From Janibacter cremeus (lineage in GTDB: Bacteria > Actinomycetota > Actinomycetes > Actinomycetales > Dermatophilaceae), in assembly GCF_013409205.1 (NCBI RefSeq), contig NZ_JACCAE010000001.1, positions 3,100,001 through 3,164,000 on the forward strand: a stretch of DNA of 64,000 nucleotides, written 5' to 3'. Under the pieces are notes generated by a model, which was given only the letters and a program-made list of their open reading frames with translations, had not been told where the DNA came from and ran no database searches. The stretch's first letter is position 1. Each line of letters opens with the position of its first letter. The position numbers were made by a program, and so were the translations under genes. Of the stretch, positions 17,923 through 30,408 are shown piece by piece.

Positions 17923-19253
17923 ACGGACACGGCATGAGGGGCCACAACGACCTCCTCGTCACCGGAGCGGCCGTTCTCGGCGGCGAGCGCGCCGATGTCC
18001 TCGTCCGCGGCGGCCTCGTCGTCGCCGTGGGCCCAGAAGCCACGGCGGACACCGCCGGCAGCGGGACCGACGTCGAGCGCGTCGACGCCGACGGCCTGGT
18101 GCTGCTGCCCGGTTTCGTCGACCTGCACACCCACCTGCGCGAGCCGGGCCGTGAGGACGCCGAGACCGTGCGGTCCGGGTCCGCTGCCGCGGCAGCCGGA
18201 GGCTTCACCGCCATCCTCGCGATGGCCAACACCACACCCGTGACCGACACCGGTGAGGCGGCCGAGCACGTCCTCGATCTCGGTGTGGCTGCCGGTCTGG
18301 CCGACGTACGACCGATCGGCGCCGTGACCAAGGGCCTCCAGGGGGTCGAGCTGGCCGAGCTGGGGATGATGCACCGCTCCCGGGCCCGGGTGCGCGTCTT
18401 CTCCGACGACGGCAGGTGCGTCCACGACTCCCGCGTGATGCGTCGTGCCCTGGAGTACGTGCGGGCCTTCGACGCAGTGGTCTCCCAGCACGCCCAGGAC
18501 CCGGCACTCGCCGGACCGAGCGCCTGCTGCCACGAGGGCGAGATCAGCGGCAGGCTCGGTCTGACCGGGTGGCCCGCGGTGGCCGAGTCCAGCATCATCG
18601 CGCGGGATGCGGAGCTTGCGCTGCACACCGGCTCGCGGGTCCACGTCGCGCACGTGACGACGGCCGAGGGAGTGGAGGCCGTGCGGTGGGCCAAGCGGCG
18701 TGGGGCCCGAATCACCGCCGAGGTGACGCCGCACCACCTCCTCCTGACGACCGACCTGCTGCGCAGCTACGACCCGGTGTACAAGGTCAACCCGCCGCTG
18801 CGTCCCCAGGAGGACGTCGACGCCCTGCGCGAGGCGCTCGTCGACGGGACGATCGACGCGGTCGCCACCGACCACGCGCCGCATGCCCGGCACGACAAGG
18901 AGCACGCCTTCCCCGACGCGGCCTTCGGGATGCTCGGTCTGGAGACGGCCTTCAGCGTCGTGCACGACGTGATGGTCGCCTCCGGCCGCATGGACTGGGC
19001 GATGCTCATCGAGCGGATGTCCACCGGCCCCGCCCGCATCGCGGGGCTGGCCGATCACGGGCAGACGATCCGCCCGGGCTCACCCGCCAACCTCGTCCTC
19101 GTCGACCCCGGTGCCGAGGTCACGGTCGACCCCGGCGCGTCGCTGTCGCTGTCCCGCAACACCCCCTTCGCCGGACGGACCCTCACCGGTCGCGTCCGCA
19201 CCACGATCCTGAACGGCCGCATCACGGCAGCCGACGGAGAGGTTCGCCCATGA
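17919..19253 (+). CDS. pyrC: Dihydroorotase (type I)
   Basis: 444 residues. Zinc-site motifs are [10 protein letters not shown] near the N-terminus, TPHHLLLT and ATDHAPHA. The length and the HTHLREPG form place it in the type I class seen in Gram-positives. It cyclises carbamoyl-aspartate to dihydroorotate. ATGA overlap with pyrB at the start and with carA at the end. Some actinobacterial pyr operons carry a small membrane-protein gene between pyrC and carA; it is absent here. Confidence 0.96.
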   Translation: MNGHGMRGHNDLLVTGAAVLGGERADVLVRGGLVVAVGPEATADTAGSGTDVERVDADGLVLLPGFVDLHTHLREPGREDAETVRSGSAAAAAGGFTAILAMANTTPVTDTGEAAEHVLDLGVAAGLADVRPIGAVTKGLQGVELAELGMMHRSRARVRVFSDDGRCVHDSRVMRRALEYVRAFDAVVSQHAQDPALAGPSACCHEGEISGRLGLTGWPAVAESSIIARDAELALHTGSRVHVAHVTTAEGVEAVRWAKRRGARITAEVTPHHLLLTTDLLRSYDPVYKVNPPLRPQEDVDALREALVDGTIDAVATDHAPHARHDKEHAFPDAAFGMLGLETAFSVVHDVMVASGRMDWAMLIERMSTGPARIAGLADHGQTIRPGSPANLVLVDPGAEVTVDPGASLSLSRNTPFAGRTLTGRVRTTILNGRITAADGEVRP

Positions 19254-20418
19254 TCACGAACTCAGCCACCCAGCCCGCACTCCTCGTCCTCGAGGACGGC
19301 CGCACCTTCTCCGGCAGCGTTTACGGCGCCGTCGGCGAGACGGTCGGCGAGGCCGTATTCACCACCGGCATGACCGGTTACCAGGAAACCCTCACCGATC
19401 CCAGCTACTGCGGCCAGGTGGTCGTCATGACCTCTCCGCACATCGGCAACACCGGGTGGAACGACGAGGACGACGAGTCCGACCGGGTCCAGGTCAACGG
19501 CTACGTCGTGCGTGACCCCGCGATCCGGCCGAGCAGCTGGCGCTCGCGCCGCACCCTCGAGCAGGCCCTGACCGAGCACGGTGTCGTGGGTATCGGCGGC
19601 ATCGACACCCGCGCGCTGACCCGGCACCTGCGCGAACGCGGTGCGATGCGCGTCGGGATCTTCTCCGGCGCGGCCCTCGCCGACGAGGCGACGCTGCTGG
19701 AACGGGTCCGCAGCGCACCCGAGATGGTCGGTGCAGCTCTGGCCGATCGGGTGAGCACGAGAGCGCCCTACGTCGTCGAGGCGAAGGGGGAGAAGCGCTT
19801 CACCGTGGCGGCCATCGACCTGGGGATCAAGACCTCGACCCCGGCCAGCCTCGCCGAGCGCGGCATCGAAGTCCACGTCCTGCCGGCGACGTCGACGATG
19901 GACGACGTGCGCGCCGTCGCTCCGGACGGGCTCTTCTTCTCGAACGGCCCGGGTGACCCGGCCACCGCCGGACAGCAGATCGAGCTGCTCACACAGGCGC
20001 TGCAGGAGGGACTGCCCTACTTCGGGATCTGCTTCGGCAACCAGCTCTTCGGCCGCGCGCTGGGCTTCGATACCTACAAGCTGAGGTACGGGCACCGCGG
20101 CATCAACCAACCGGTGATGGACCGCTCGACCCGCAAGGTCGAGATCACCGCCCACAACCACGGTTTCGCCGTCAAGGCTCCCCTCGACGGGGCGACGTCG
20201 ACCCCCTTCGGCACCGTCACGGTCAGCCACGTCTGCCTCAACGACGACGTCGTCGAGGGCCTGGAACTACGCAGTGCTGCGGGCCGGCTGCTGGCCTTCT
20301 CCGTCCAGTACCACCCCGAGGGGTCGGCCGGCCCGCGTGATGCCGGCTACCTCTTCGACCGCTACGTCGACCTGCTGGAGACCACCAGCACCACGACCAC
20401 CAAGGAGAACCAGGCCTG

Positions 20419-20419
<1 letters not shown>
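19250..20419 (+). CDS. carA: Carbamoyl-phosphate synthase small (glutaminase) subunit
   Basis: 389 residues. An N-terminal CPSase_sm domain ([15 protein letters not shown]) is followed by a class I glutamine amidotransferase domain. The nucleophile cysteine lies in [10 protein letters not shown], where actinobacterial CarA has FGNQ rather than the LGHQ of E. coli. The histidine and glutamate of the triad are in [10 protein letters not shown]. It supplies ammonia from glutamine to CarB. Start overlaps pyrC (ATGA) and the stop overlaps the carB start by one base. Confidence 0.96.
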
Positions 20420-23765
<3,346 letters not shown>

Positions 23766-23769
<4 letters not shown>

Positions 23770-24662
23770 CCCGCACCATCGCCGCCCGCGAAGGCGCCGG
23801 GGTGGTGCAGGTCGAGGCCGAGGTGATCGGCAACGTCGCCGCCGGCGGCTATCGGCACCTCACGCTCGTCACGCCCGGCCTGGCCGAGCTGGCGCGCCCG
23901 GGGCAGTTCGTCGCCCTGTCCGTCGGTGACGGCACGAGCTCGATGCTGCTGCGCCGCAGCTTCTCCATCCACAAGGTCTCCCCGGCGGGGACCTACGGCG
24001 GTACGACGGAGATCGTCGTCGCCGCGCACGGGGAGGGCACCCGGATCCTGACCGCACTGGAGCCGGGGGAGAACGTCGGAGTCATCGGCCCACTCGGGCG
24101 GGGCTTCCCGCTCCCCTCGCAGCCCGTGCCGTGCATCCTCGTCGGCGGCGGATACGGCTCGGCTCCACTCTTCTGGCTCGCGGAGCAACTGCGCGAGCGT
24201 GGCTGCGCGGTCGAGATCGTCCTCGGCGCGGCGTCTGCGGATCGTCTCTTCGGAGTCGTGGAGGCACGTCGGGTCGGTGACGGGGTCACCGTCACCACGG
24301 ACGACGGCTCGGTCGGGACCCGGGGCTGGGTCTCCGACGTCGTCCCCGAGCTGATCGAGCGGTCCGGCGCCGCAGTGGTCTACGGCTGCGGACCGATGGG
24401 GATGCTGAGCTCCTTGAGCGCCATCGCCGACGAGCACGGCATCGTCGCGCAGGTCGCCGTCGAGGAGGCCATGGCCTGCGGCGTCGGGATCTGCATGACC
24501 TGCGTGATGCCGGTGCGCGACGAGTCGGGGACGACGAGCATGGTCCGCAGCTGCCTGGACGGTCCCGTCTTCCGTGGCGACCGCGTGCGGTGGGAGGCCT
24601 TCGATGATGGGTACTGCCGTGTCCCCGAGGACACCGTCGGCGCGCCGAAGGCGGTGCGCTGA
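23766..24662 (+). CDS. pyrK: Dihydroorotate dehydrogenase electron-transfer subunit
   Basis: 298 residues. It has an N-terminal flavin domain (RRSFSIHKV), an NAD-binding region ([21 protein letters not shown]) and a C-terminal [2Fe-2S] site. The cysteines are in CGVGICMTC, with the last in RSCLDGPVF. It passes electrons from PyrD to NAD. The presence of PyrK identifies the class 1B dihydroorotate dehydrogenase, instead of the quinone-linked class 2 enzyme of mycobacteria. Confidence 0.93.
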
Positions 24663-25636
24663 TGAGTGCGCCCACACACTCCGTCGACATGTCCGTGGAC
24701 ATCGCCGGCGTCCGCCTGCCCAGTCCCATGATGACCGCGAGTGGGTGCGCCGCCAACGGCCGCGAGTTGAACCGTTTCATCGACATCACCACGCTGGGTG
24801 CCTTCGTCACGAAGTCCGTCAAGCTCGACCCGGTGTCCGGGCGGGGCACCCCCCGCATGGCCGAGACCCCCTCGGGCATGCTCAACTCGATCGGCCTGCA
24901 GGGCCCGGGCGTGAGCGCCTTCGTCGAGAAGGACCTCGCGTGGTTGCACTCGATCGGCGCCCGGGTCGTCGTCTCCATCGCCGGCAACACCGCCTCGGAG
25001 TTCGCCCGCGTCGCCCGGGCGATCGTGCGCAGCCGGTACGCCGACGCCGTCGCGGCGATCGAGGTCAACATCTCCTGCCCCAACGTCGCCAACCGAGGAC
25101 TGGTCTTCGCGTGTGACCCGGCGGGTGCCCACAAGGTGCTCACGCTCGTGCGCGAGGAGGTTCCGCGCGGCCTGCCGATGCTGGCGAAGCTCAGCCCGGA
25201 CGTCACGGACATCGTGGGCATTGCGGAGGTCGTCCTGAAAGCCGGGGCACACGGTCTGACGATGATCAACACCACCCTGGGGGTGGCCATCGACACGGAT
25301 CGACTCCGTCCCCACCTCGCTGCGGCGACCGGCGGTCTGTCCGGCCCCGCGATCCGCCCGATGGCCGTGCGGGCCATCTGGCAGGTGGCCGGTGCGATGC
25401 GCGAGGGCCGGATCAGGACGGTCCCCATCGTCGGCGTCGGGGGAGTGCGCCACGGCACGGACGCGCTGGAGCTCGTCGCGGCCGGTGCCACCGCCATCCA
25501 GGTCGGGACCGCGGCCTTCAACGACCCGAGCGCCCCGCACCGGGTCGGTGTCGAGCTGGAGCAGCTCGTCGCGGATCGGGGCTTCGGGCGGCTCGCCGAC
25601 GTCGTCGGTATCGCCCACGAGAGGTTCACCGCATGA
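24662..25636 (+). CDS. pyrD: Dihydroorotate dehydrogenase, class 1B catalytic subunit
   Basis: 324 residues, FMN-binding TIM barrel. The catalytic base is a cysteine in EVNISCPNV, the hallmark of class 1 (class 2 uses serine). TKSVKLDPVSGRGTPRM and VGVGGVRHG are substrate and FMN loops. It oxidises dihydroorotate to orotate in the cytoplasm with PyrK as partner. The start overlaps the pyrK stop by one base. Confidence 0.95.
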   Translation: MSAPTHSVDMSVDIAGVRLPSPMMTASGCAANGRELNRFIDITTLGAFVTKSVKLDPVSGRGTPRMAETPSGMLNSIGLQGPGVSAFVEKDLAWLHSIGARVVVSIAGNTASEFARVARAIVRSRYADAVAAIEVNISCPNVANRGLVFACDPAGAHKVLTLVREEVPRGLPMLAKLSPDVTDIVGIAEVVLKAGAHGLTMINTTLGVAIDTDRLRPHLAAATGGLSGPAIRPMAVRAIWQVAGAMREGRIRTVPIVGVGGVRHGTDALELVAAGATAIQVGTAAFNDPSAPHRVGVELEQLVADRGFGRLADVVGIAHERFTA

Positions 25637-25655
25637 GGTACTCGAGGTGCACGCC

Positions 25656-26522
25656 ATGACCACCGACCGCGTCCCCTTCGGCCTGCGTCTGCAGGTCGCG
25701 ATGGCCGAGCACGGCCCGCTCTGCGCGGGGATCGACCCGCACCGCGGGCTCCTGGAGTCCTGGGGACTGTCCTACGACCTCGCGGGTCTGGAGCGGTTCA
25801 CCATGACCTGCGTCGAGGCCTTCGGGGGATCGGTTGCGGCCGTCAAGCCCCAGTCGGCCTTCTTCGAGGTCTTCGGGGCGAAGGGAGTGGCCGTCCTCGA
25901 GCGTGCCCTCGCCGAGCTGCGTGCGGCCGGCACGCTGACCGTCCTGGACGTCAAGCGTGGTGACATCGGCACCACCGTCGACGCCTACGGCGAGGCCTTC
26001 CTCGGCCAGGACGCGCCGACCGCCGCGGACGCGATCACGCTCAGCCCCTACCTGGGCTACGGCTCGCTGCGCCCGGCGATCGACCTCGCCCACGCCACCG
26101 GGCGCGGAGTCTTCGTCCTCGCACTGACGTCGAACCCTGAAGGGGCGCAGGTCCAGCACGCCCGCCTGGCGGACGGACGCTCGGTCGCGGGAGCCGTCGC
26201 AGACGGTGCGGCTCAGGACAACGCCGACGAGCGGGCCAACGGCCGGCTCGGGAGCGTCGGGCTCGTCGTCGGAGCCACCGTCGGCTCCGCAGTGTCCGAC
26301 CTGGGCGTCGACCTGCCGGCCATGGCCGGCCCGATCCTCGCTCCGGGGCTGGGCGCCCAGGGCGCGACGGCCCAGGACGTGCGTGCGGTCTTCGCCGGAG
26401 CCCTCCCGCAGGTCCTCGCCAGCAGCAGCCGCGACGTCCTGCGCGCCGGCCCCGACGTGACCACGCTGCGGGAGCGTGCCCGAGCGGTCGCCGGCGAGGT
26501 CGCTGACATCACGGGGGTCTGA
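25656..26522 (+). CDS. pyrF: Orotidine-5'-phosphate decarboxylase (type 2)
   Basis: 288 residues. LDVKRGDIGTTVDAYGEAFL carries the catalytic Lys-Asp array in the longer type 2 form used by actinobacteria. SAFFEVFG and the phosphate-binding PGLGAQGAT are present. It makes UMP, the PyrR co-effector. The ATG at 25656 has GAGG 8 nt upstream; a GTG 9 bp earlier is a poorer choice. A separate pyrE is not in this window. Confidence 0.94.
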   Translation: MTTDRVPFGLRLQVAMAEHGPLCAGIDPHRGLLESWGLSYDLAGLERFTMTCVEAFGGSVAAVKPQSAFFEVFGAKGVAVLERALAELRAAGTLTVLDVKRGDIGTTVDAYGEAFLGQDAPTAADAITLSPYLGYGSLRPAIDLAHATGRGVFVLALTSNPEGAQVQHARLADGRSVAGAVADGAAQDNADERANGRLGSVGLVVGATVGSAVSDLGVDLPAMAGPILAPGLGAQGATAQDVRAVFAGALPQVLASSSRDVLRAGPDVTTLRERARAVAGEVADITGV

Positions 26523-26524
26523 GT

Positions 26525-26881
26525 ATGGTGGACGCACCCGTCTCGCTCGACCCCGGAGTGCTCGTGCCCGTCCCCTCGCTGAGTGCGCAGCAGCGTGTGC
26601 ACGCCCTGACCAGCGCCACAGCTGCTCGTCGTGAGCGTGCTGCCGTCAAGCGTCGGCTCAAGCAGGGGAGCGTGACCATCGGCCAGGTCATCGCCGAGGG
26701 CGCCGACGATCCGGCGATCGCGAAGCTGAAGGTCCTCGAGCTCCTCCAGTCGATGCCGGGCGTGGGAGAGGTCAGGGCCGGCCGGCTGATGGATGAGCAC
26801 CGTATCGCCCGGTCGCGCCGGGTCCGTGGTCTCGGTCCACACCAGATCCGGGCCCTCGTCGAGAGGTTCGAACGCCCATGA
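26525..26881 (+). CDS. mihF: Integration host factor, actinobacterial type (mIHF)
   Basis: 118 residues. The conserved core runs through [45 protein letters not shown] and [22 protein letters not shown], with the helix-two-turn-helix DNA-binding motif around MPGVGEVRA. It is the nucleoid protein first found as a host factor for mycobacteriophage L5 integration and is unrelated to proteobacterial IHF. It begins 2 bp after pyrF and overlaps gmk (ATGA), the standard pyrF-mihF-gmk order. Confidence 0.94.
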   Translation: MVDAPVSLDPGVLVPVPSLSAQQRVHALTSATAARRERAAVKRRLKQGSVTIGQVIAEGADDPAIAKLKVLELLQSMPGVGEVRAGRLMDEHRIARSRRVRGLGPHQIRALVERFERP

Positions 26882-27432
26882 CGTCGCGTCTGACCGTCCT
26901 CGCGGGCCCGACCGCCGTCGGCAAGGGAACCGTTGCCGCCTGGATCCGTGAGCACCACCCCGAGGTGTGGCTCTCGGTTTCGGCCACCACGCGACCGCCG
27001 CGCCCCGGCGAGGTCGACGGGGTGCACTACCACTTCATGTCCGGTGAGGACTTCGCTGACAAGGTCGGCGAGGGTGAGATGCTCGAGTGGGCCGTCGTCC
27101 ACGGCCGCGCCTCCTACGGCACGCCGCGGGGTCCTGTGGACCGCGCGCTGGCCGAGGGCAAGCTCCCCCTGCTCGAGATCGACCTGCAGGGAGCGCGTCA
27201 GGTACGCGCCTCGATGCCGGACGCTCGTTTCGTCTTCCTCGCCCCGCCGTCGTGGGACGAGCTCGTCGGCCGGCTCGAGGGCCGTGGGACCGAGACGGCG
27301 CAGGAGAGGGCCGTCCGGTTGGACACCGCGAAGGTCGAGCTGGCGGCCCAGCACGAGTTCGATCACGTCGTCGTCAACGACGACATTCGTCGTGCCGCCG
27401 AGGAACTCGTATCATTGATGAGATCCCACTGA
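26878..27432 (+). CDS. gmk: Guanylate kinase
   Basis: 184 residues. The P-loop GPTAVGKGT is near residues 10-18, where TA replaces the usual SG. GMP-binding [19 protein letters not shown] and the lid region [17 protein letters not shown] follow. It phosphorylates GMP to GDP. Cotranslated with mihF. The 3' end contains TATCAT (27410-27415), a possible promoter for rpoZ. Confidence 0.95.
   Translation: MTSRLTVLAGPTAVGKGTVAAWIREHHPEVWLSVSATTRPPRPGEVDGVHYHFMSGEDFADKVGEGEMLEWAVVHGRASYGTPRGPVDRALAEGKLPLLEIDLQGARQVRASMPDARFVFLAPPSWDELVGRLEGRGTETAQERAVRLDTAKVELAAQHEFDHVVVNDDIRRAAEELVSLMRSH
27410..27415 (+). promoter_or_regulatory. Possible -10 hexamer (TATCAT) for rpoZ
   Basis: A TATCAT hexamer lies within the end of gmk, 43 bp before the rpoZ GTG. 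It is close to the consensus in a very GC-rich setting. No clear -35 is seen, so this is a tentative internal promoter. Confidence 0.35.
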
Positions 27433-27458
27433 CCCCGACGACAAAGGACCACCTCGAC

Positions 27459-27773
27459 GTGTCCGGTACCAAGGCCAATCCCATCGGCATCACCAAGCCG
27501 CCGATCGACGACCTCCTCGAGCGGGCGGACAGCAAGTACGCCCTCGTGATCTACGGGGCCAAGCGCGCCCGCCAGATCAATGCCTACTACTCGCAGCTGC
27601 AGGAGGGCCTGCTCGAGTACATCGGCCCGCTGGTGGACGCGCAGGTCCACGAGAAGCCGCTGTCCATCGCCCTGCGCGAGATCGACGAGGGCCTGCTGAC
27701 CAAGGAAGCCAGCAAGCCCGCCGACGCCACGGTCGAGTCCATCGTGGACATCCCGGCGACCGACGAGGTCTGA
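27459..27773 (+). CDS. rpoZ: DNA-directed RNA polymerase omega subunit
   Basis: 104 residues. It has [31 protein letters not shown], the actinobacterial omega core, and the C-terminal [12 protein letters not shown] motif. It stabilises beta-prime folding in RNA polymerase. A GTG start follows AAAGGA by 11 nt. The position between gmk and coaBC is conserved. Confidence 0.95.
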   Translation: MSGTKANPIGITKPPIDDLLERADSKYALVIYGAKRARQINAYYSQLQEGLLEYIGPLVDAQVHEKPLSIALREIDEGLLTKEASKPADATVESIVDIPATDEV

Positions 27774-27783
27774 GGCCACCTTC

Positions 27784-29082
27784 GTGCGCATCGTCCTGGG
27801 CGTGGGCGGCGGCATCGCGGCCTACAAGGCGGCGCTGCTGCTGCGCCTGTTCACCGAGGGCGGGCACGAGGTGACCGTCGTCCCCACCGAGGCGGCGCTG
27901 CACTTCGTCGGGGCACCGACCTGGGAAGCACTCTCCGGTCGACAGGTCCAGACCGACGTCTGGAGCAACATCACCGATGTGCCCCACGTGCGCATCGGCC
28001 AGCAGGCCGATCTCGTCGTCGTCGCACCGACGACGGCGGACCTGCTGGCCAAGGCCGCCCACGGACTGGCGGGCGACCTCCTGACCAACGTGCTGCTCAC
28101 CGCACGCTGTCCCGTTGTGTTGGCTCCGGCCATGCACACCGAGATGTGGGAGCACGCCGCAACCCTGGCCAACGTGGCGACCCTGCGTGAGCGCGGGGTC
28201 AGCGTCATCGAGCCGGCGTCGGGACGGTTGACGGGTACCGACACCGGACCCGGTCGCCTTCCCGAGCCGGAGGACATCCACGCTGCGGCGATGGCTGCGG
28301 TTGACTGCACTGCCGGCCCGCAGTTCCCGGGAGTCAGCGCGCGCGGCCTCGCAGCAGGCTCAGGCAGCGTGCACGACCTCACTGACCGTTCGGTGCTCGT
28401 GAGCACCGGCGGGACCCGCGAGCCGCTCGATCCCGTGCGGTACCTGGGCAACCGCTCGTCCGGCAAGCAGGGACTGGCGGTGGCCGAGGCCGCCGCTGCA
28501 CGCGGTGCCCGAGTGACCCTCGTCGCGGCCAACCTCGATCTGCCGGTCGCTCCCGGGATCGACCTCGTCCCGGTGGAGACCGCGCTGGAGCTGCAGGCCG
28601 AGATGGACGCACGCGCCGCCGGCCACGACGTCGTCGTCATGGTGGCCGCCGTCGCGGACTTCCGTCCCGCCGACTACGCCGAGGCGAAGATCAAGAAGAC
28701 GCACGACCCAGCCGATCCGGATGCGGCCCCCTCCATCGCGCTCGTACGCAACCCCGACGTCCTCGCCGGTCTGGTCACGGCACGCGGGGATGCCGCCGCA
28801 CCACTGCTCGTCGGCTTCGCCGCAGAGACCGGCGACGCGACCGGCTCCGTGCTCGACCTCGGTCGAGCCAAGCTCGCTCGCAAGGGCTGCGATCTGCTCG
28901 TCGTCAACGAGGTGGGCGAGGGCCTGACCTTCGGTGCCGAGGACACCACGGTGCACGTCCTCACCCGTGGCAGCGACGACACGGTTGACATCGGTCCCGC
29001 GAGCAAGCGGGTCGTCTCCGACGGCATCTGGGACGCGGTCGTGGACTGCCTCCACCCCACGGGGCGGCGGGTCCTAGACTGA
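27784..29082 (+). CDS. coaBC: Bifunctional phosphopantothenoylcysteine decarboxylase / phosphopantothenate--cysteine ligase
   Basis: 432 residues. The N-terminal CoaC flavoprotein domain (GVGGGIAAYKAALLLR) has the active-site histidine in DVPHVRIGQ and the substrate-clamp region LAPAMHTEMW. The CoaB domain starts at about residue 200 with STGGTREPLDPVRYLGNRSSGKQG and includes AAVADFRP and KIKK. Together they make 4'-phosphopantetheine for CoA. GTG start 10 bp after rpoZ. The stop region contains the putative metK promoter. Confidence 0.95.
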   Translation: MRIVLGVGGGIAAYKAALLLRLFTEGGHEVTVVPTEAALHFVGAPTWEALSGRQVQTDVWSNITDVPHVRIGQQADLVVVAPTTADLLAKAAHGLAGDLLTNVLLTARCPVVLAPAMHTEMWEHAATLANVATLRERGVSVIEPASGRLTGTDTGPGRLPEPEDIHAAAMAAVDCTAGPQFPGVSARGLAAGSGSVHDLTDRSVLVSTGGTREPLDPVRYLGNRSSGKQGLAVAEAAAARGARVTLVAANLDLPVAPGIDLVPVETALELQAEMDARAAGHDVVVMVAAVADFRPADYAEAKIKKTHDPADPDAAPSIALVRNPDVLAGLVTARGDAAAPLLVGFAAETGDATGSVLDLGRAKLARKGCDLLVVNEVGEGLTFGAEDTTVHVLTRGSDDTVDIGPASKRVVSDGIWDAVVDCLHPTGRRVLD

Positions 29083-29111
29083 CGAGGCCCTACTGGGCGG
29101 TTTCTTCGCCC
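29075..29111 (+). promoter_or_regulatory. metK promoter (TAGACT) and short leader hairpin
   Basis: TAGACT (29075-29080) touches the coaBC stop and would give a leader of about 50 nt. The leader holds a small hairpin: GGGCG (29095-29099) pairs with CGCCC (29107-29111) around a 7-nt loop. It is far too short for a SAM riboswitch. The hairpin could be a coaBC terminator or an incidental structure. Confidence 0.4.
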
Positions 29112-29136
29112 TGCCAGTCGAACCCGGGAGTACTGC

Positions 29137-30360
29137 GTGTCCGGACGTCTCTTCACCTCCGAGTCGGTGACCGAGGGTCACCCCGACAAGATCTGCGACC
29201 AGATCTCGGACTCGATCCTCGACGCCATGCTCGAGGCCGACCCGCACAGTCGCGTCGCCGTCGAGACGATGGTGACGACCGGTCTGGTCCACATCGCCGG
29301 TGAGGTCACCACCGAGGCCTATGTCGAGATCCCGCAGTTGGTCCGCTCGGTCATCGCCGACCGCGTCGGCTACGACTCATCCGAGAAGGGATTCGACGGA
29401 CGCACCTGTGGCGTCTCCGTGTCCATCGGCGCGCAGAGCCCCGACATCGCCCAGGGTGTCGACACCGCCTACGAGAGCCGTACCGGCGGGATCGACCCCA
29501 AGGACAAGCAGGGCGCGGGCGACCAGGGCCTGATGTTCGGGTACGCCTGCCAGGACACCCCCGATCTGATGCCGCTGCCGATCTACCTCGCGCACCGGCT
29601 CTCCCAGCGACTCACGGAGGTCCGAAAGGACGGGGTGCTGGACTACCTGCGTCCCGACGGCAAGACCCAGGTGACCATCGACTACGACGGGGACAGCCCG
29701 ATGCGGCTGGACACAGTGGTCCTTTCGACCCAGCACTCCGCGGAGGTCGACCACGTGAAGCAGTTGCCGGCCGATATCATGGCGCAGGTCTTCGACCCCG
29801 TGATGACCGAGCTGAAGGACTCCGGTGTGCGGTTGGACACCTCGTACTACCGCACCCTGATCAACCCGACCGGGAAGTTCGTCATCGGCGGCCCGATGGG
29901 GGACGCGGGCCTGACGGGGCGCAAGATCATCGTCGACACCTACGGCGGCATGGCTCGCCACGGTGGCGGTGCCTTCTCCGGCAAGGACCCCTCGAAGGTC
30001 GACCGGTCCGCCGCGTACGCCACCCGGTGGGTGGCCAAGAACGTCGTCGCCGCCGGGCTCGCCGGGCGGTGCGAGGTCCAGGTCGCCTACGCGATCGGCA
30101 CCGCCCAGCCGGTCGGTCTCTACATCGAGACCTTCGGCACGGAGACGGTCCCCGTCGAGACGATCCAGAAGGCGGTCGACAGCGTCTTCGACCTGCGACC
30201 GCTGGCGATCGTCGAGGAACTCGACCTCCTGCGTCCGATCTACGCACCGACGGCCGCCTACGGCCATTTCGGGCGCACCTCGGCTGCCGGGTACGACAAC
30301 GCCTTCCCGTGGGAGCAGACGACCAAGGTCGAGGCGTTGCGGGCGGCTGTCGGCCGCTGA
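29137..30360 (+). CDS. metK: S-adenosylmethionine synthase
   Basis: 407 residues. Signature motifs are [30 protein letters not shown] and the P-loop-like [15 protein letters not shown]. It makes SAM from methionine and ATP. The GTG start has GGGAG 6 nt upstream. It stands as its own transcription unit between coaBC and priA in the normal actinobacterial order. Nothing unusual is seen in the catalytic residues. Confidence 0.98.
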   Translation: MSGRLFTSESVTEGHPDKICDQISDSILDAMLEADPHSRVAVETMVTTGLVHIAGEVTTEAYVEIPQLVRSVIADRVGYDSSEKGFDGRTCGVSVSIGAQSPDIAQGVDTAYESRTGGIDPKDKQGAGDQGLMFGYACQDTPDLMPLPIYLAHRLSQRLTEVRKDGVLDYLRPDGKTQVTIDYDGDSPMRLDTVVLSTQHSAEVDHVKQLPADIMAQVFDPVMTELKDSGVRLDTSYYRTLINPTGKFVIGGPMGDAGLTGRKIIVDTYGGMARHGGGAFSGKDPSKVDRSAAYATRWVAKNVVAAGLAGRCEVQVAYAIGTAQPVGLYIETFGTETVPVETIQKAVDSVFDLRPLAIVEELDLLRPIYAPTAAYGHFGRTSAAGYDNAFPWEQTTKVEALRAAVGR

Positions 30361-30396
30361 GTCGAGGCGCCCGGGCGGGCTGACACCCCACCCGGT

Positions 30397-30402
30397 TACG
30401 TT
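30397..30402 (+). promoter_or_regulatory. -10 hexamer (TACGTT), leaderless priA
   Basis: TACGTT ends 6 nt before the priA GTG. No Shine-Dalgarno is present, so transcription is predicted to start at the initiation codon. Confidence 0.5.
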
Positions 30403-30408
30403 TGTCCC

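Noticed and set aside
29083..29136. SAM riboswitch upstream of metK
   Set aside because: Only 54 bp with a single 5-bp hairpin; SAM riboswitch aptamers need far more conserved structure.
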